DNA of 64,000 nt from Actinomycetota bacterium. GTDB taxonomy: Bacteria > Actinomycetota > Thermoleophilia > RBG-16-64-13. Both the position numbers and the translations under genes were made by a program. The notes beneath the pieces were generated by a model. It was not told the origin of the DNA and did not search any database. It was given only the letters and a program-made list of their open reading frames with translations. Positions 19,977-29,772 of this stretch are shown piece by piece (the stretch's first letter is position 1; every line of letters starts with the position of its first letter). Location: positions 24,921-88,920 of the forward strand of contig JAAYJE010000078.1 in assembly GCA_012523095.1 (NCBI GenBank). The letters are read 5' to 3'.

Positions 19977-21092
19977 ATGCCGTATTGCTACTACACCTGT
20001 AATCTCATACCTCTGGACCTGATCATCCGCGCAGGCTACACGCCGCGTTGGTTGGGCGGGTTCTTGCGCGATCCGACCGCCTCGACGCGGCGTGACGCGC
20101 CAAGCGTACACCCGATGACCTGTCCGTACGTGACCAAGCTGGTCGCAGCAGCGGATGCGTTATTCGGGGCTGCGCCCGATGGCGGCACGTCCGACGACGA
20201 CGCGTCGGGGGCGGCCGATGGAAGCCGTCCGGCCGCATCACCAGACGTGCTGGTGGTGCCCGGTGGCTGTGACGCCGCCCGCCGTATGGGCGACCTCCTG
20301 GCCGCCACCTACCCCGATCAGGTGTTCGTGTTGCCCATGCCCCGGGGCTCAGAACCTGAGGTGGCGGAGACCCTCGCCACCGATCTCCGCGGGCTGGAAG
20401 ACTGGTTGGGCGCATGCCGGCCGGCCGGCACGGCGCCTGTCACCGACGCCGCGGCGGCCACCGACACGGATCAGAGGGAGCCAACCGGCGCTCTGTCGAA
20501 CGTAACCCAGACTGACTGCTGCGTCCCCTCCCTCGACTATCCCAGCCCTCCCCGCCAGGGCGGAGTGTTCGTGATCGCCGGCCCTCTTACCGACGATTCG
20601 CTACTCCGCCTGATCGAGAGGTTGGGCGCTCATGTCTCCGGGCTGGAATCGTGCACATCTCCGGATCGCTGGAGACCGCTGGCGGTTGCGGCAGGCGCGG
20701 CCGCTGCAATGAGCGCGGCGGGCGCGACGAGAGAGGCCGAGATAGATGCCGCTACGCGCCTCGCCCCCCTCGACCACGAAGCTTTGGCCGCCCGCCTTCT
20801 AGAGATCGGAATGTGTCCGCGCCGCTCGACCACCCATCGTCGTGACCACCTGGCCCGTCGCCTGGACCAGAGCCGGCCCTCATCCATCATCTACGCCCGG
20901 CAGAGCTTCTGCGATCCCGGTGCCTACGACGCCCTCCTGGCAGCTGATCTGGCCAAGGAACGTGGCCTGCCCTATCTGGAGATCGAGGTGGACTTCCCCT
21001 TCGACGCGAACGGTCCGCTGCACACTCGCGTGGAGGCCTTCCTGGAGGCCCAGCTGCTCGACGAAGACCTGCTGAGCGATCTGGACTACTGA
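19977..21092 (+). CDS. 2-hydroxyacyl-CoA dehydratase family subunit
   Basis: YYTCNLIPLDLIIRAGYTPRWL...CPYVTKLV...VVPGGCDAARRMGDLL...RQSFCDPGAYDALLAADLAKERGLPYLEIEVDF. Confidence 0.82.
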   Translation: MPYCYYTCNLIPLDLIIRAGYTPRWLGGFLRDPTASTRRDAPSVHPMTCPYVTKLVAAADALFGAAPDGGTSDDDASGAADGSRPAASPDVLVVPGGCDAARRMGDLLAATYPDQVFVLPMPRGSEPEVAETLATDLRGLEDWLGACRPAGTAPVTDAAAATDTDQREPTGALSNVTQTDCCVPSLDYPSPPRQGGVFVIAGPLTDDSLLRLIERLGAHVSGLESCTSPDRWRPLAVAAGAAAAMSAAGATREAEIDAATRLAPLDHEALAARLLEIGMCPRRSTTHRRDHLARRLDQSRPSSIIYARQSFCDPGAYDALLAADLAKERGLPYLEIEVDFPFDANGPLHTRVEAFLEAQLLDEDLLSDLDY

Positions 21093-21253
21093 ACCTTGCC
21101 TGGGAGATCGTCATGAGTGGTCAACGGCAGCTCTGCAATGTCAACACATTGTGCGCACATTGCGCGGATTCCCCGCCGCGGAGTACCCGAGACACGGAGC
21201 GACCCGTATACCCCGCTACGCCGACGCCGTCGCGGAAGGAGGGCTGAGCACTT

Positions 21254-22495
21254 ATGCCCGGCATGGCCGACATCACCGGTGACTCCTTCAGCGCCTCGTT
21301 GGTCCGCGCCGCATTCCTGGCCCAGACCCGCCTCAAGGCGCTCCAGTCCCGCACCGCCCGCCGGTACATGAATCTCCATGCCCTGAGCGCGTCCCTCGAT
21401 CTCTTCAAGCCCGGCGCCATCGTCCCTTGGGTGTCGTACCTTTTCCCCACCGAGCTTTTGACCTCCTATAGACTCACTCCGATGATCCCGGAAGTCGGCT
21501 CCGCCACCCTCACCGGTACCGACCTCCGCGAACCGCTCGAGGCCGCGGCCGCCCGCATGCCGCTGGCCCGGGACGTCTGCAGCTATCACCGCATCGCGCT
21601 GGCCGCGGTGGAGAACGACATGCTGCCGGCGCCTTCTATGTGTCTGGGCACCACGCCGCTCTGCTTGGGTAAGGAGTGCCTGCTCGAGATGCTGGCGGTA
21701 CGCCACAACGTGCCCTTCCGAGAGGTCCGAGTGCCACTACCCCCCGACGAAGGCGAGACCTCCCCCGAGGTGATCGCCGACGTGGCCGAGCAGTTGCGCG
21801 TCCTGCACGAAGACATCGGCCGCTGGACGGGCCGAAAGCCGGATCTCCAGAGGGCCATCCGGCTCTCCAACCGGGCCTCGGCGGCCTGGGGCCACCTCAT
21901 GACCGAGCGTCTGGCCGGGCGCCTGGAGATGGATGGGCGCCTCACGTTCGCCATCGTGTTCTTGGGTCAGCTCCTCTGGGGCACCGAAGAGGGCGCCAAG
22001 GACTTCGAGCGGCTGCTCAGCGAGCGTGGCCGTCGTGACCTCATGGCCCCGATCTTGGACGGTGGCCGCAGGCTGAAGCGGTTGCTCTGGCTGCACACCG
22101 TCCCGCACCACGACACCGAGATATTCGACCTCATCCGGGAACAGGGCGCGGTCGTCATCCTAGAGGAGATGGGCCAGATGCACCTCGAGACCGTCGATCC
22201 CGAGGACCCTTTCCCCGGCCTGGCCGGACGGCTCGCTAACAACGTGCTCTGGGGCAGCTCGGCGCGGCGGGCTCACCTCAACGTGGCTCTGGCAAAGCAA
22301 CTCAAGGTGGATGGGGCGGTGCATTTCAACCATTGGGGTTGTCGGCATGGGCTGGGCTCGCTGCCGGTGGTGAGATCCGCGTTCGCGCAGGCGGGCATCC
22401 CCTTCCTGGCCATTGACGGCGATGCCCTGGGCCGCGGCGGGGCGCAGCAGGACAAGGCCCGTCAGGCCATGGAGAGCTTCCTGGAACTGCTGTGA
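21254..22495 (+). CDS. 2-hydroxyacyl-CoA dehydratase family subunit
   Basis: PWVSYLFPTELLTSYRLTPMIPEVGSA...DVCSYHRIALAAVENDMLPAPSMCLGTTPLC...VDGAVHFNHWGCRHGLGSLPVVRSAFAQAGIPFLAIDGDALG. Confidence 0.8.
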   Translation: MPGMADITGDSFSASLVRAAFLAQTRLKALQSRTARRYMNLHALSASLDLFKPGAIVPWVSYLFPTELLTSYRLTPMIPEVGSATLTGTDLREPLEAAAARMPLARDVCSYHRIALAAVENDMLPAPSMCLGTTPLCLGKECLLEMLAVRHNVPFREVRVPLPPDEGETSPEVIADVAEQLRVLHEDIGRWTGRKPDLQRAIRLSNRASAAWGHLMTERLAGRLEMDGRLTFAIVFLGQLLWGTEEGAKDFERLLSERGRRDLMAPILDGGRRLKRLLWLHTVPHHDTEIFDLIREQGAVVILEEMGQMHLETVDPEDPFPGLAGRLANNVLWGSSARRAHLNVALAKQLKVDGAVHFNHWGCRHGLGSLPVVRSAFAQAGIPFLAIDGDALGRGGAQQDKARQAMESFLELL

Positions 22496-22712
22496 CGCCA
22501 TCTGCAATGACCGGCTGGGACTCAGCCCGGAGTCATCGGTTTGTCAAGGGAACGTGAACCACTGACGATGATCTCGTCGGTAGCCCAGAGGATACGCCGC
22601 ACGACAAGATTCGAGGAAACGTGCAAGAATTCATCCGAAGAAACACAATGACCCGACAACACAACATCGCTCTTCAGCAGCCTGGTATCTCGGGAAGGAG
22701 CACCGAAACCAC

Positions 22713-23474
22713 ATGACCGAGACCGACCGCACTCTGGCCGTCTTCATCGACTTCGAGAACCTAGCCATCGGTTTCAAACACCGACGTGGCGAGTTCGACA
22801 TCCATAAGATCCTTGAGCGCTTGGTGGAGAAAGGCAAGGTCATCGTCAAGAAGGCCTATGCCGATTGGGGCGAATACAAGCAATACACCAGGCCGCTCCA
22901 CGAGAACGCCATCGAGCTCATCGAGATCCCCCGGCGTTCTATGACCGGCAAGAACTCTGCCGATATCCGCCTGGCCGTCGACGCCATGGACCTGGCCTGG
23001 TCGAAAGAACACATCGACACCTTCGTGATCGTCTCGGGCGACTCCGATTTCTCTCCTCTCGTCTCGAAGCTCAAAGAGAACGGAAAGCACGTGATCGGGA
23101 TCGGGATGAAGGAGTCGACCTCCGATCTTCTCTCCGGGAACTGCGACGAGTTCATCTTCTACGAAGACCTCGAGAAGCAGGCCGCGCCGGCCCCGGCCGG
23201 CCCGCAGGCCAAGGACATCCCCGCCGAGAAGCGCGAGGTGTTCGACCTATTGCTGGAGTCCATCGCGGCCCTCATCCGCGAGAACAAGGACCCCATCTTC
23301 GCTTCCATGGTCAAGGACACCATGCAACGCAAGAAGCCTTCGTTCAACGAGTCGGCCTATGGATACCGCAGTTTCAGCAGCCTGCTGATCGACGCCGAGA
23401 AACGGCAGCTCATCAAGCTGCACCGTGACAAGAAGGCCGGCTGGACCTACGTCATCGAGGGGTTCGTGGAGTAA
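22713..23474 (+). CDS. NYN-domain (PIN-like) putative ribonuclease with C-terminal OST-HTH/LOTUS-like domain
   Basis: LAVFIDFENLAIG...SADIRLAVDAMDLAWSKEHIDTFVIVSGDSDFSPLVSKLKENGKHVIGIG. Confidence 0.88.
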   Translation: MTETDRTLAVFIDFENLAIGFKHRRGEFDIHKILERLVEKGKVIVKKAYADWGEYKQYTRPLHENAIELIEIPRRSMTGKNSADIRLAVDAMDLAWSKEHIDTFVIVSGDSDFSPLVSKLKENGKHVIGIGMKESTSDLLSGNCDEFIFYEDLEKQAAPAPAGPQAKDIPAEKREVFDLLLESIAALIRENKDPIFASMVKDTMQRKKPSFNESAYGYRSFSSLLIDAEKRQLIKLHRDKKAGWTYVIEGFVE

Positions 23475-23907
23475 CGCTTCCCGGGGCGATCTTTGCCCCG
23501 ACCTTAACTGAGCGCCACTTCGCGGAGGTCACTTCGGTCACACTTACGGACGGCCGAGGCCGGTCGCCACAGCGGGTTCCGCTCCATTGCCGGCAAGGAG
23601 ATGGCCTCTAGACCCCTTTCGTTTCCGTATCCGTCAATGCTTTTTGCTACTTGTTGACAGGCCTTGCGTGAAGTGAGACAGTCTTCTATATCCAGGGTTC
23701 TACGGAGAGATCCACCACCAGTATATAGGTCTCCAACGGGGAGTTCCGTCTTTATAAATGGGAGTACCTGAACTGACCGAGGGGGTGGTCCACACCAGTC
23801 ACAACCGCTGTGAGCCGACGAGAGGCGCCGAAGGCGCCCTCCACAAGCTGCCCGACACCGAGCGGCTTCGCACCACGAGCAAGACCAGAGAGGGAGGGCA
23901 CGAGAAG

Positions 23908-25362
23908 ATGGTTGTCGACAAGACAAGACTGGCGAAGCGTTCAATACTGCTGATCGCGCTGGTGATTGTGCTGGTCTTCAGCATGTTTGCTGCGACCGCG
24001 TTGGCCGTCACTCCGCAGAACGCCAAGAATGTGATCGTGATGATCGCGGACGGGTGCGGCTACAATACCTTCCTGGCAGGCAGCTACTACCAGTACGGTG
24101 AGGCCGGTACGCAGGTCTACGACCGGTTCCCCACCCAGTACGCTTGTAGCACATATGCGTTCGGCGGATCGTACAACCCCACTAAGTTCTGGAATGCTTT
24201 CGAGAACCAGTACGGGACGGCGACCCATGAGGTGACCGAATCCAACATGGCCGCGACCGCAATGGGAACCGGCTCCAAGACAAACATCGGCGTGGGTATG
24301 AGCCCAGAGCAAGACTGGTACACGAACATCGTCGAGATCGCCAAGGGGCGGGGCAGGATGGCGGGCGTAGTCTCCACCCAGTCGTTCGCCGAAGCCACTC
24401 CCGCGGGCTTCTCGGCACACGCCAAGGATCGCAAGGACCTCAAGACCATCCTCGAACAGCAGCTCAGAGAGAGCAAGCTCGACGTCGTCATGGGCCCACA
24501 TAACCCCTGGTACAACAACAATGGTGAGCTGCAGACCGATCCGTTCTTCAGCGACACCAGCAAGTACCTGTGGAGAGAAACCACGTGGAACGATCTCAAG
24601 GACGGCAAACTTGGCAACGACGCCGACGGCGACGGTGAGATCGACTACTGGACTCTCATAGAGACCAGGGAGGAGTTCCAGGCCATGATGACCGGCGACA
24701 CACCGAAGCGGGTAGCGGGCATCCCTCAGTGTGGCGGTGAGAATGGGACCGGCAGCGGATACCATCAGTTCTTCCGGACGGGTGCCGGTGACGACGTTCC
24801 ATTCAAGATCCCCTTCCTTGAGACCTCGCCCACGCTCACCGAGATGTCTCTGGCCGCCATCAACGTCCTCGACCAGGATCCAGACGGTTTCTTCCTCATG
24901 ATCGAAGGCGGAAACGTCGACTATGGTTGCCACTTCGGCTGGATGGGCCGCGCCATCGAAGAACTCGTCGACTTCAACTACGCCGTCGAAGCTGTGGTCG
25001 AGTGGGTCGAGACCAACAGCAGTTGGGACGAGACCCTTCTGATAGTCACCTCCGACCATGAGACGGGCGCCTTCTGGGGCCCGGGCGCAGGCAAGGGTGA
25101 GGTGAAGGCGCCTGGAGACCCTGACGTGTGGGTGCCCATCGTCAACAACGGCAAGGGCAACATGCCCGGCGCTGTGGCCTATAACCATTTCTGGGCGTAT
25201 GGACCCGACTTCTACTGGCATTCCAACGCGTTGGTCCCGCTTTACGCCAAGGGTGTCAACGCCGACCTCTTCCACACCCAAGTGAAGGGGATGGACCCGG
25301 TCCGGGGCGCTTACGTCGACAACACCGGCATCTTCAACGTGACGGAGATGAGCATCAGGTAG
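23908..25362 (+). CDS. Secreted alkaline phosphatase
   Basis: Signal peptide; NVIVMIADGCGYNTFLAGSYYQYGE...ESNMAATAMGTGSKTNIGVG...LLIVTSDHETGAFWGPG; start moved to ATG 23908. Confidence 0.9.
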   Translation: MVVDKTRLAKRSILLIALVIVLVFSMFAATALAVTPQNAKNVIVMIADGCGYNTFLAGSYYQYGEAGTQVYDRFPTQYACSTYAFGGSYNPTKFWNAFENQYGTATHEVTESNMAATAMGTGSKTNIGVGMSPEQDWYTNIVEIAKGRGRMAGVVSTQSFAEATPAGFSAHAKDRKDLKTILEQQLRESKLDVVMGPHNPWYNNNGELQTDPFFSDTSKYLWRETTWNDLKDGKLGNDADGDGEIDYWTLIETREEFQAMMTGDTPKRVAGIPQCGGENGTGSGYHQFFRTGAGDDVPFKIPFLETSPTLTEMSLAAINVLDQDPDGFFLMIEGGNVDYGCHFGWMGRAIEELVDFNYAVEAVVEWVETNSSWDETLLIVTSDHETGAFWGPGAGKGEVKAPGDPDVWVPIVNNGKGNMPGAVAYNHFWAYGPDFYWHSNALVPLYAKGVNADLFHTQVKGMDPVRGAYVDNTGIFNVTEMSIR

Positions 25363-25408
25363 AAGAGACAGCTACGGCGCAGAAGCGCGCAGCGCCTTTG
25401 GTAGGACG

Positions 25409-25437
25409 AAAAGGGGGCTCGAAAGAGCCCCCTTTTT
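25409..25437 (+). terminator. Rho-independent terminator
   Basis: AAAAGGGGGCTC-GAAA-GAGCCCCCTTTTT, GNRA-type loop and T-tract, downstream of alkaline phosphatase. Confidence 0.92.
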
Positions 25438-25548
25438 CTGACCCGAGCCCCCCTTCTTAACCCGGACAGCCCGGCCGAGACCCGGAGGGTCGTCACGCGT
25501 ACCCGCGCAAAGAACGCCGGTGGAGCGTCGGCATCCTGAGTCGTCGCC

Positions 25549-26319
25549 CTATGCGCGGCCTATCACCAGCCTGAGCGGATCCACCTCTTCGCGCAGGATA
25601 CGCAGTTCTTCCTCGGTCGGCAGCCCGGTGCGGCCGATATCGGACGGCACCAACAGCTCGAAGCCGGTCACCGACTGCACCTTGTCGACGTCGACGCCCG
25701 GGTGCAGCGATTCGATCATCATGGCGTGAGTCTCGTCGTCGAAGCCCATGACCGCCAGGTCGGTGATGATCTTGTAAGGCCCTCCTTCGGGCAGGCCGGC
25801 CTTTTCACGACCGCCATCGCCGCCGAGGAAACCGGGGGAGGTGATGAAATCGCACTTCTCCACGAAACGAGCCTTCTCGTGGACGGTCATGATCATCGTG
25901 CGCCAGCACAGCGAAGCGAAATCGTTCGCTCCACCGCTGCCGGGGAAGCGGACCTTCGGCTTATGATAGTCACCGATGCAGGTGGAGTTGATGTTGCCGA
26001 ACTTGTCGATCTGAGCGCCGCCCAGGAAAGCATAGTCCACTTGACCGCGGGCACACGTGGTCATCATCTCGGACATCCCGGCGGCCATGACCGCCCGATA
26101 GAAAGTGCTCGAGTCGCCCACCGAGATGGGCATCTTGGGCAGCATAGGAGCCACTCCGCCGGCCTCGAAAAGCACCACCAGATCGGGGGCGTCCATCTTC
26201 TGCGCCAGCATGGCGGCCGCGCAGGGCGCGCCGGTGCCCACAGCCACGGTCTTGCCGTTCTCGAGGTACCGGGAAGCCACGCAGATCATCAGTTCCATCA
26301 TGTTGTATTCGGGTGCCAT
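25549..26319 (-). CDS. CoA-transferase subunit beta (glutaconate/3-oxoacid type)
   Basis: KTVAVGTGAPCAAAMLAQKMDAPDLVVLFEAGGVAPMLPKMPISVGDSSTF...DYAFLGGAQIDKFGNINSTCIG. Confidence 0.85.
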   Translation of the reverse strand: MAPEYNMMELMICVASRYLENGKTVAVGTGAPCAAAMLAQKMDAPDLVVLFEAGGVAPMLPKMPISVGDSSTFYRAVMAAGMSEMMTTCARGQVDYAFLGGAQIDKFGNINSTCIGDYHKPKVRFPGSGGANDFASLCWRTMIMTVHEKARFVEKCDFITSPGFLGGDGGREKAGLPEGGPYKIITDLAVMGFDDETHAMMIESLHPGVDVDKVQSVTGFELLVPSDIGRTGLPTEEELRILREEVDPLRLVIGRA

Positions 26320-26338
26320 ATCAGTCAGCTCCTTCGCC

Positions 26339-27334
26339 TCAGGCGCAGTCCGGTCCGTTGACCACGTTCTCGAGTCTCTGCAGCTCTTCGATCCTCTTCA
26401 GACCCCCGCAACGCACGAGGTACTCCTGAAAGTCGGGCACACTGTAGATGTAGTGGTCGAGGAACTTCTCGAACTCTTCCGGGTCCTTTTCTACTTTGAG
26501 CCACAGGGCGAGGTGTTCCTCGTCTGAGAAGTAGAGATACGGCATGTTGCCGGGATAGCTGCCGTAGGAGACTTCCACCACCGCGTCCACCAGGTAGAAG
26601 GGGATGGAGGTGATGGTCGGGTCGTCGCGGATGACCGAGTTGTGCACCAGACGTTCCGTCGTGATGATGAGACGCTTAGAGGCCCGGGCCAACTCAAGAT
26701 CGGCCACCGAGATACCTCGGATCACCGAGTTGCCGTACATGTCGGCCTCGTGCACGTGGATCGCGGCGACATCGGGCCAAAGGGCGGGGACGGCCAAGAA
26801 CTTCTTCCCCGTGAACGGACACTCCACCTCCTTGCCGGCCGACATCTTGAAAGTGTCGGTCCCGAGCATGCACCGGATCACTCCGAACGAAACCCCCTCA
26901 GCAGCCGCCTTGAGCCGCACAGCCAGCGCGTAGTTGCTCCACTCGGTCACCTGTACCTCGCCCGACTCCATGTACCTTCGGGCATTCCGAGACAGGCCCC
27001 TGGCCTCCAGGCCCACGATATAAGCCGAATCCAGCCTGTCGAAGACCTTGCCTGCACAAAGCACCTGGAAGTCGTGCGTGGACGTATGCCCGAGCAAACC
27101 CAGGCCCTTGCGCCGCTGCCTTACTATCTCGTGGACGATGGCGTTGGGGATGCGGTTGGCCCCGAACCCGCCGATAGCAAGATAGTCTCCGTCGTGGACG
27201 AACTCCTCGACCGCCTGTTTCACAGTCGTCCGTTTGTCGACCATGGCCCTGGACTTCTCGCGAAAGAACACGCGGGCCTTGTCCGGATCGGGATCCATGA
27301 ACAGGGGACCTACCCCTTCCTCCAACACTTTCAT
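26339..27334 (-). CDS. CoA-transferase subunit alpha
   Basis: TVKQAVEEFVHDGDYLAIGGFGANRIPNAIVHEIVRQRRKGLGLLGHTSTHDFQVL; likely start at MKVLEEG. Confidence 0.85.
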   Translation of the reverse strand: MKVLEEGVGPLFMDPDPDKARVFFREKSRAMVDKRTTVKQAVEEFVHDGDYLAIGGFGANRIPNAIVHEIVRQRRKGLGLLGHTSTHDFQVLCAGKVFDRLDSAYIVGLEARGLSRNARRYMESGEVQVTEWSNYALAVRLKAAAEGVSFGVIRCMLGTDTFKMSAGKEVECPFTGKKFLAVPALWPDVAAIHVHEADMYGNSVIRGISVADLELARASKRLIITTERLVHNSVIRDDPTITSIPFYLVDAVVEVSYGSYPGNMPYLYFSDEEHLALWLKVEKDPEEFEKFLDHYIYSVPDFQEYLVRCGGLKRIEELQRLENVVNGPDCA

Positions 27335-27421
27335 ACTGTCTCCTTCGACGTCCAAAGAGCTGACCGGCCGGACCCGGCCGGAGAGAGTCCTACCAAGTCA
27401 TGCAGGCTATCACGAAAGTCC

Positions 27422-27748
27422 CTAATCCGTGCGGTCGTATTCAGCGGATCTCCCGTCGACTGTGAGTGTCAGAGTGTCACCGTCCAGGGAGTAGACGAGC
27501 GTCTTAGCATCCCCAGACTCTCCCTGCCACAAACGGATGGCGCCACCCTCGATCCGATAGGTGAGTTCTACCGTGTTGTCGCCGCTGGAGATGGTGACGG
27601 AACCGTCCGGCCGGAATTCCATGGACTCGCCTGCATCCTCGTCGGCCCATCTGCCCATCAGGCCCGCTCCGTCGTCTCCCCCACAGCCGCCGACACCCAC
27701 GACCAGCATCAGGCAGAGCACCAAGACCGCTGCTCCCGTAGCTTTCAT
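27422..27748 (-). CDS. Small lipoprotein, beta-rich
   Basis: Signal peptide VVGVGGCGG; GRWADEDAGESMEFRPDGSVTISSG. Confidence 0.7.
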   Translation of the reverse strand: MKATGAAVLVLCLMLVVGVGGCGGDDGAGLMGRWADEDAGESMEFRPDGSVTISSGDNTVELTYRIEGGAIRLWQGESGDAKTLVYSLDGDTLTLTVDGRSAEYDRTD

Positions 27749-27763
27749 GCTACTTCTCGCGGC

Positions 27764-28702
27764 CTAGTCCACGGGAAGGAACTCGTAATACTTGCCCATC
27801 GCCTCACGAAAAGCGTCGCGCTCCACGCGGCCTTCGTCGAAGTGCGGGTTGGCGGAACTCACCTTGCCTGTGCTCCACATGATCTCCACGCCCTGCATAG
27901 TGGCATAGATGCGGTTGCCCATGTGGGTGACGGCTTCTCCCAACCAATAGTGCGAATCCTGGAAGGCCGCCGGGACATCCGGCACGACCAGCTCGACGTT
28001 CAACATATCCAGCGAGCCCAGCATCGTGGACAGTTCATCTCTGACCCAGGTGGGCGCCTTGGGAGCCGTGTTGTTGATCTCCTTAGCCAGCTCGGGGATC
28101 CTGCCATCGTCGTACTCCAACTCGTGAACCAGGTTCTCTGCGGCGACGAGATATCTCTCCCACGAGGCCTTCGTGGGATCGCTGGTGCCAGAGCCGGTCG
28201 CAGGAGGTCCACTCGTGGTGGTGTTCAAACCGGGGACGGTCTGGATCGTGGAGGCGCCGCTCACTGTGGTGTCCGTCTGACCACCGGTCGAAGTAGTAGG
28301 CCCGGAGGTGGTGTCGGTCACGTCTCTCGTGGTGCTGGTCGAGCCCACTTTCGTGGTGCTCGTCTTGACCGATTCATCGCCATCGTGGAAGAAGCCGAAG
28401 TACACGCCCACACCGATCCCGGCGAGGACGATGATGGTCGCCACCCCTATCCCCCAAATCAGCCCGCCGCGACCCTTTCGCGACGGAGGGCCCAAAGGAG
28501 GCTGCCCGCCTGCGCCGTAGCCGGGCACCGGCGGCGCGCCGGGTGGAGGTGGAGGCGGCTTGACCCATGTCGCCGCCGGGCCGGCCGCCTCCGCGGGGCC
28601 CGGCCGGGCGCCCGTGCCGCCGAGCTTCGGGGCGGGCGCGCCGCAATTCTTGCAGAAGGCTTTGCCCTCCTCTAAGACCCGGCCACACTTCTCACAGAAC
28701 AT
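27764..28702 (-). CDS. Zinc-ribbon membrane protein
   Basis: MFCEKCGRVLEEGKAFCKNCGAPAP zinc ribbon, one TM segment, Thr-rich linker; start moved to 28702. Confidence 0.78.
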   Translation of the reverse strand: MFCEKCGRVLEEGKAFCKNCGAPAPKLGGTGARPGPAEAAGPAATWVKPPPPPPGAPPVPGYGAGGQPPLGPPSRKGRGGLIWGIGVATIIVLAGIGVGVYFGFFHDGDESVKTSTTKVGSTSTTRDVTDTTSGPTTSTGGQTDTTVSGASTIQTVPGLNTTTSGPPATGSGTSDPTKASWERYLVAAENLVHELEYDDGRIPELAKEINNTAPKAPTWVRDELSTMLGSLDMLNVELVVPDVPAAFQDSHYWLGEAVTHMGNRIYATMQGVEIMWSTGKVSSANPHFDEGRVERDAFREAMGKYYEFLPVD

Positions 28703-28803
28703 CGGCCCTCCTCTGCTGCGACTCAGCCGCCCTCTTCTTAGGCCGGCCGCTGAAAGCCTAGAGCAATCCACCTCGATAGTCCATACCTCCCGCCGATGCT
28801 AAC

Positions 28804-29640
28804 ATGGGTCGGAATGCGGCTTTGACGGAGCCTGCTGCCAAACATATCCGCGGGGTGGACATGCCGAAAGACATACCAGACGACCCTATCGATAGATCTG
28901 TAGGCAAGACGCCTGCACCCAAGCGGCGCACAGCCGAACCGCCGGACGACAAAGAAACGGTCGCGAAACCACGCGCCAAGAAACCGGCGAGCAAGGCGGC
29001 GGCAACCGAGGGACCGGCGGTGAAGAAGTCGGCCGCGACGGTGAAGAAGTCGGCCGCAAAGGAGTCCACAGCCAAAGAAAAGCCGACCAGGGGCTCCGGC
29101 ACGGAGAAAGCAACTGCCCGGCCGACAGCCTCCACCAAGACCCCCGCGCCCACGGAGCGACCGGCGCCCGAGTCCGCCGACCGACCGGCGCCCGAGCCGG
29201 CCTCCACCCCAGCGGCCTCCGCGACTCAGGTCGCCGACAACCCGCTCCACAAAAGACTGGGGCTACGGCCCGGCGCCGCAGGCGTGGTCGTCGCGCCGCC
29301 CGAGAACGACGACAACCCGTTGTTACCCCTGCCCGAAGGTTTCGTCATGCTCGCCGACATCGACGCGCTGGCGCCGCTCACGGGCCCGTTTGAGTACCTG
29401 CAGGTCTTTGCCCGCGACCGCGGCGAACTGGCTTCCGCCTTCGGCCTGCTGCGCGACAAGTTGGCGCCCAACGGCAGCCTGTGGGTCTCGTGGATGAAGC
29501 AGGCCGGACGCGGCATGACCGGCGACCTTAACGAGAACATCATCCGACGCCTTGCACTGACTCACGGCATGGTGGACGTGAAGATCGCAGCCCTCAATCG
29601 CAACTGGGCTGCGCTCCGTCTGATCCACCGGAGACGCTGA
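28804..29640 (+). CDS. DUF3052-like protein with Lys/Ala-rich histone-like N-terminal tail
   Basis: DNPLHKRLGLRPGAAGVVVAPPEND...NGSLWVSWMKQAGRGMTGDLNENIIRRLALTHGMVDVKIAALNRNWAALRLIHRR. Confidence 0.8.
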   Translation: MGRNAALTEPAAKHIRGVDMPKDIPDDPIDRSVGKTPAPKRRTAEPPDDKETVAKPRAKKPASKAAATEGPAVKKSAATVKKSAAKESTAKEKPTRGSGTEKATARPTASTKTPAPTERPAPESADRPAPEPASTPAASATQVADNPLHKRLGLRPGAAGVVVAPPENDDNPLLPLPEGFVMLADIDALAPLTGPFEYLQVFARDRGELASAFGLLRDKLAPNGSLWVSWMKQAGRGMTGDLNENIIRRLALTHGMVDVKIAALNRNWAALRLIHRRR

Positions 29641-29772
29641 CGGCAACAGCTTCTGCTCCCGGATGGAGCGTCGTAAGACGTACTTTTGCAAAGAGTGTTT
29701 GCGACAGTCGAGGGCAGAAGCGCCGTCTTCCAGAAGGCCGTCGCTTGACCGATCCTGAACCGCAGGTCGTCG

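Noticed and set aside
23640-23760. Possible Pho box upstream of alkaline phosphatase
   Set aside because: Some TTGACA- and CAC-like pieces but no convincing direct-repeat Pho box.
23941-25281. 446-aa minus-strand ORF
   Set aside because: Antisense of alkaline phosphatase.
26642-28675. 677-aa plus-strand ORF
   Set aside because: Antisense to CoA-transferase alpha, a lipoprotein and the zinc-ribbon gene; composition is His/Arg/Pro-rich noise.
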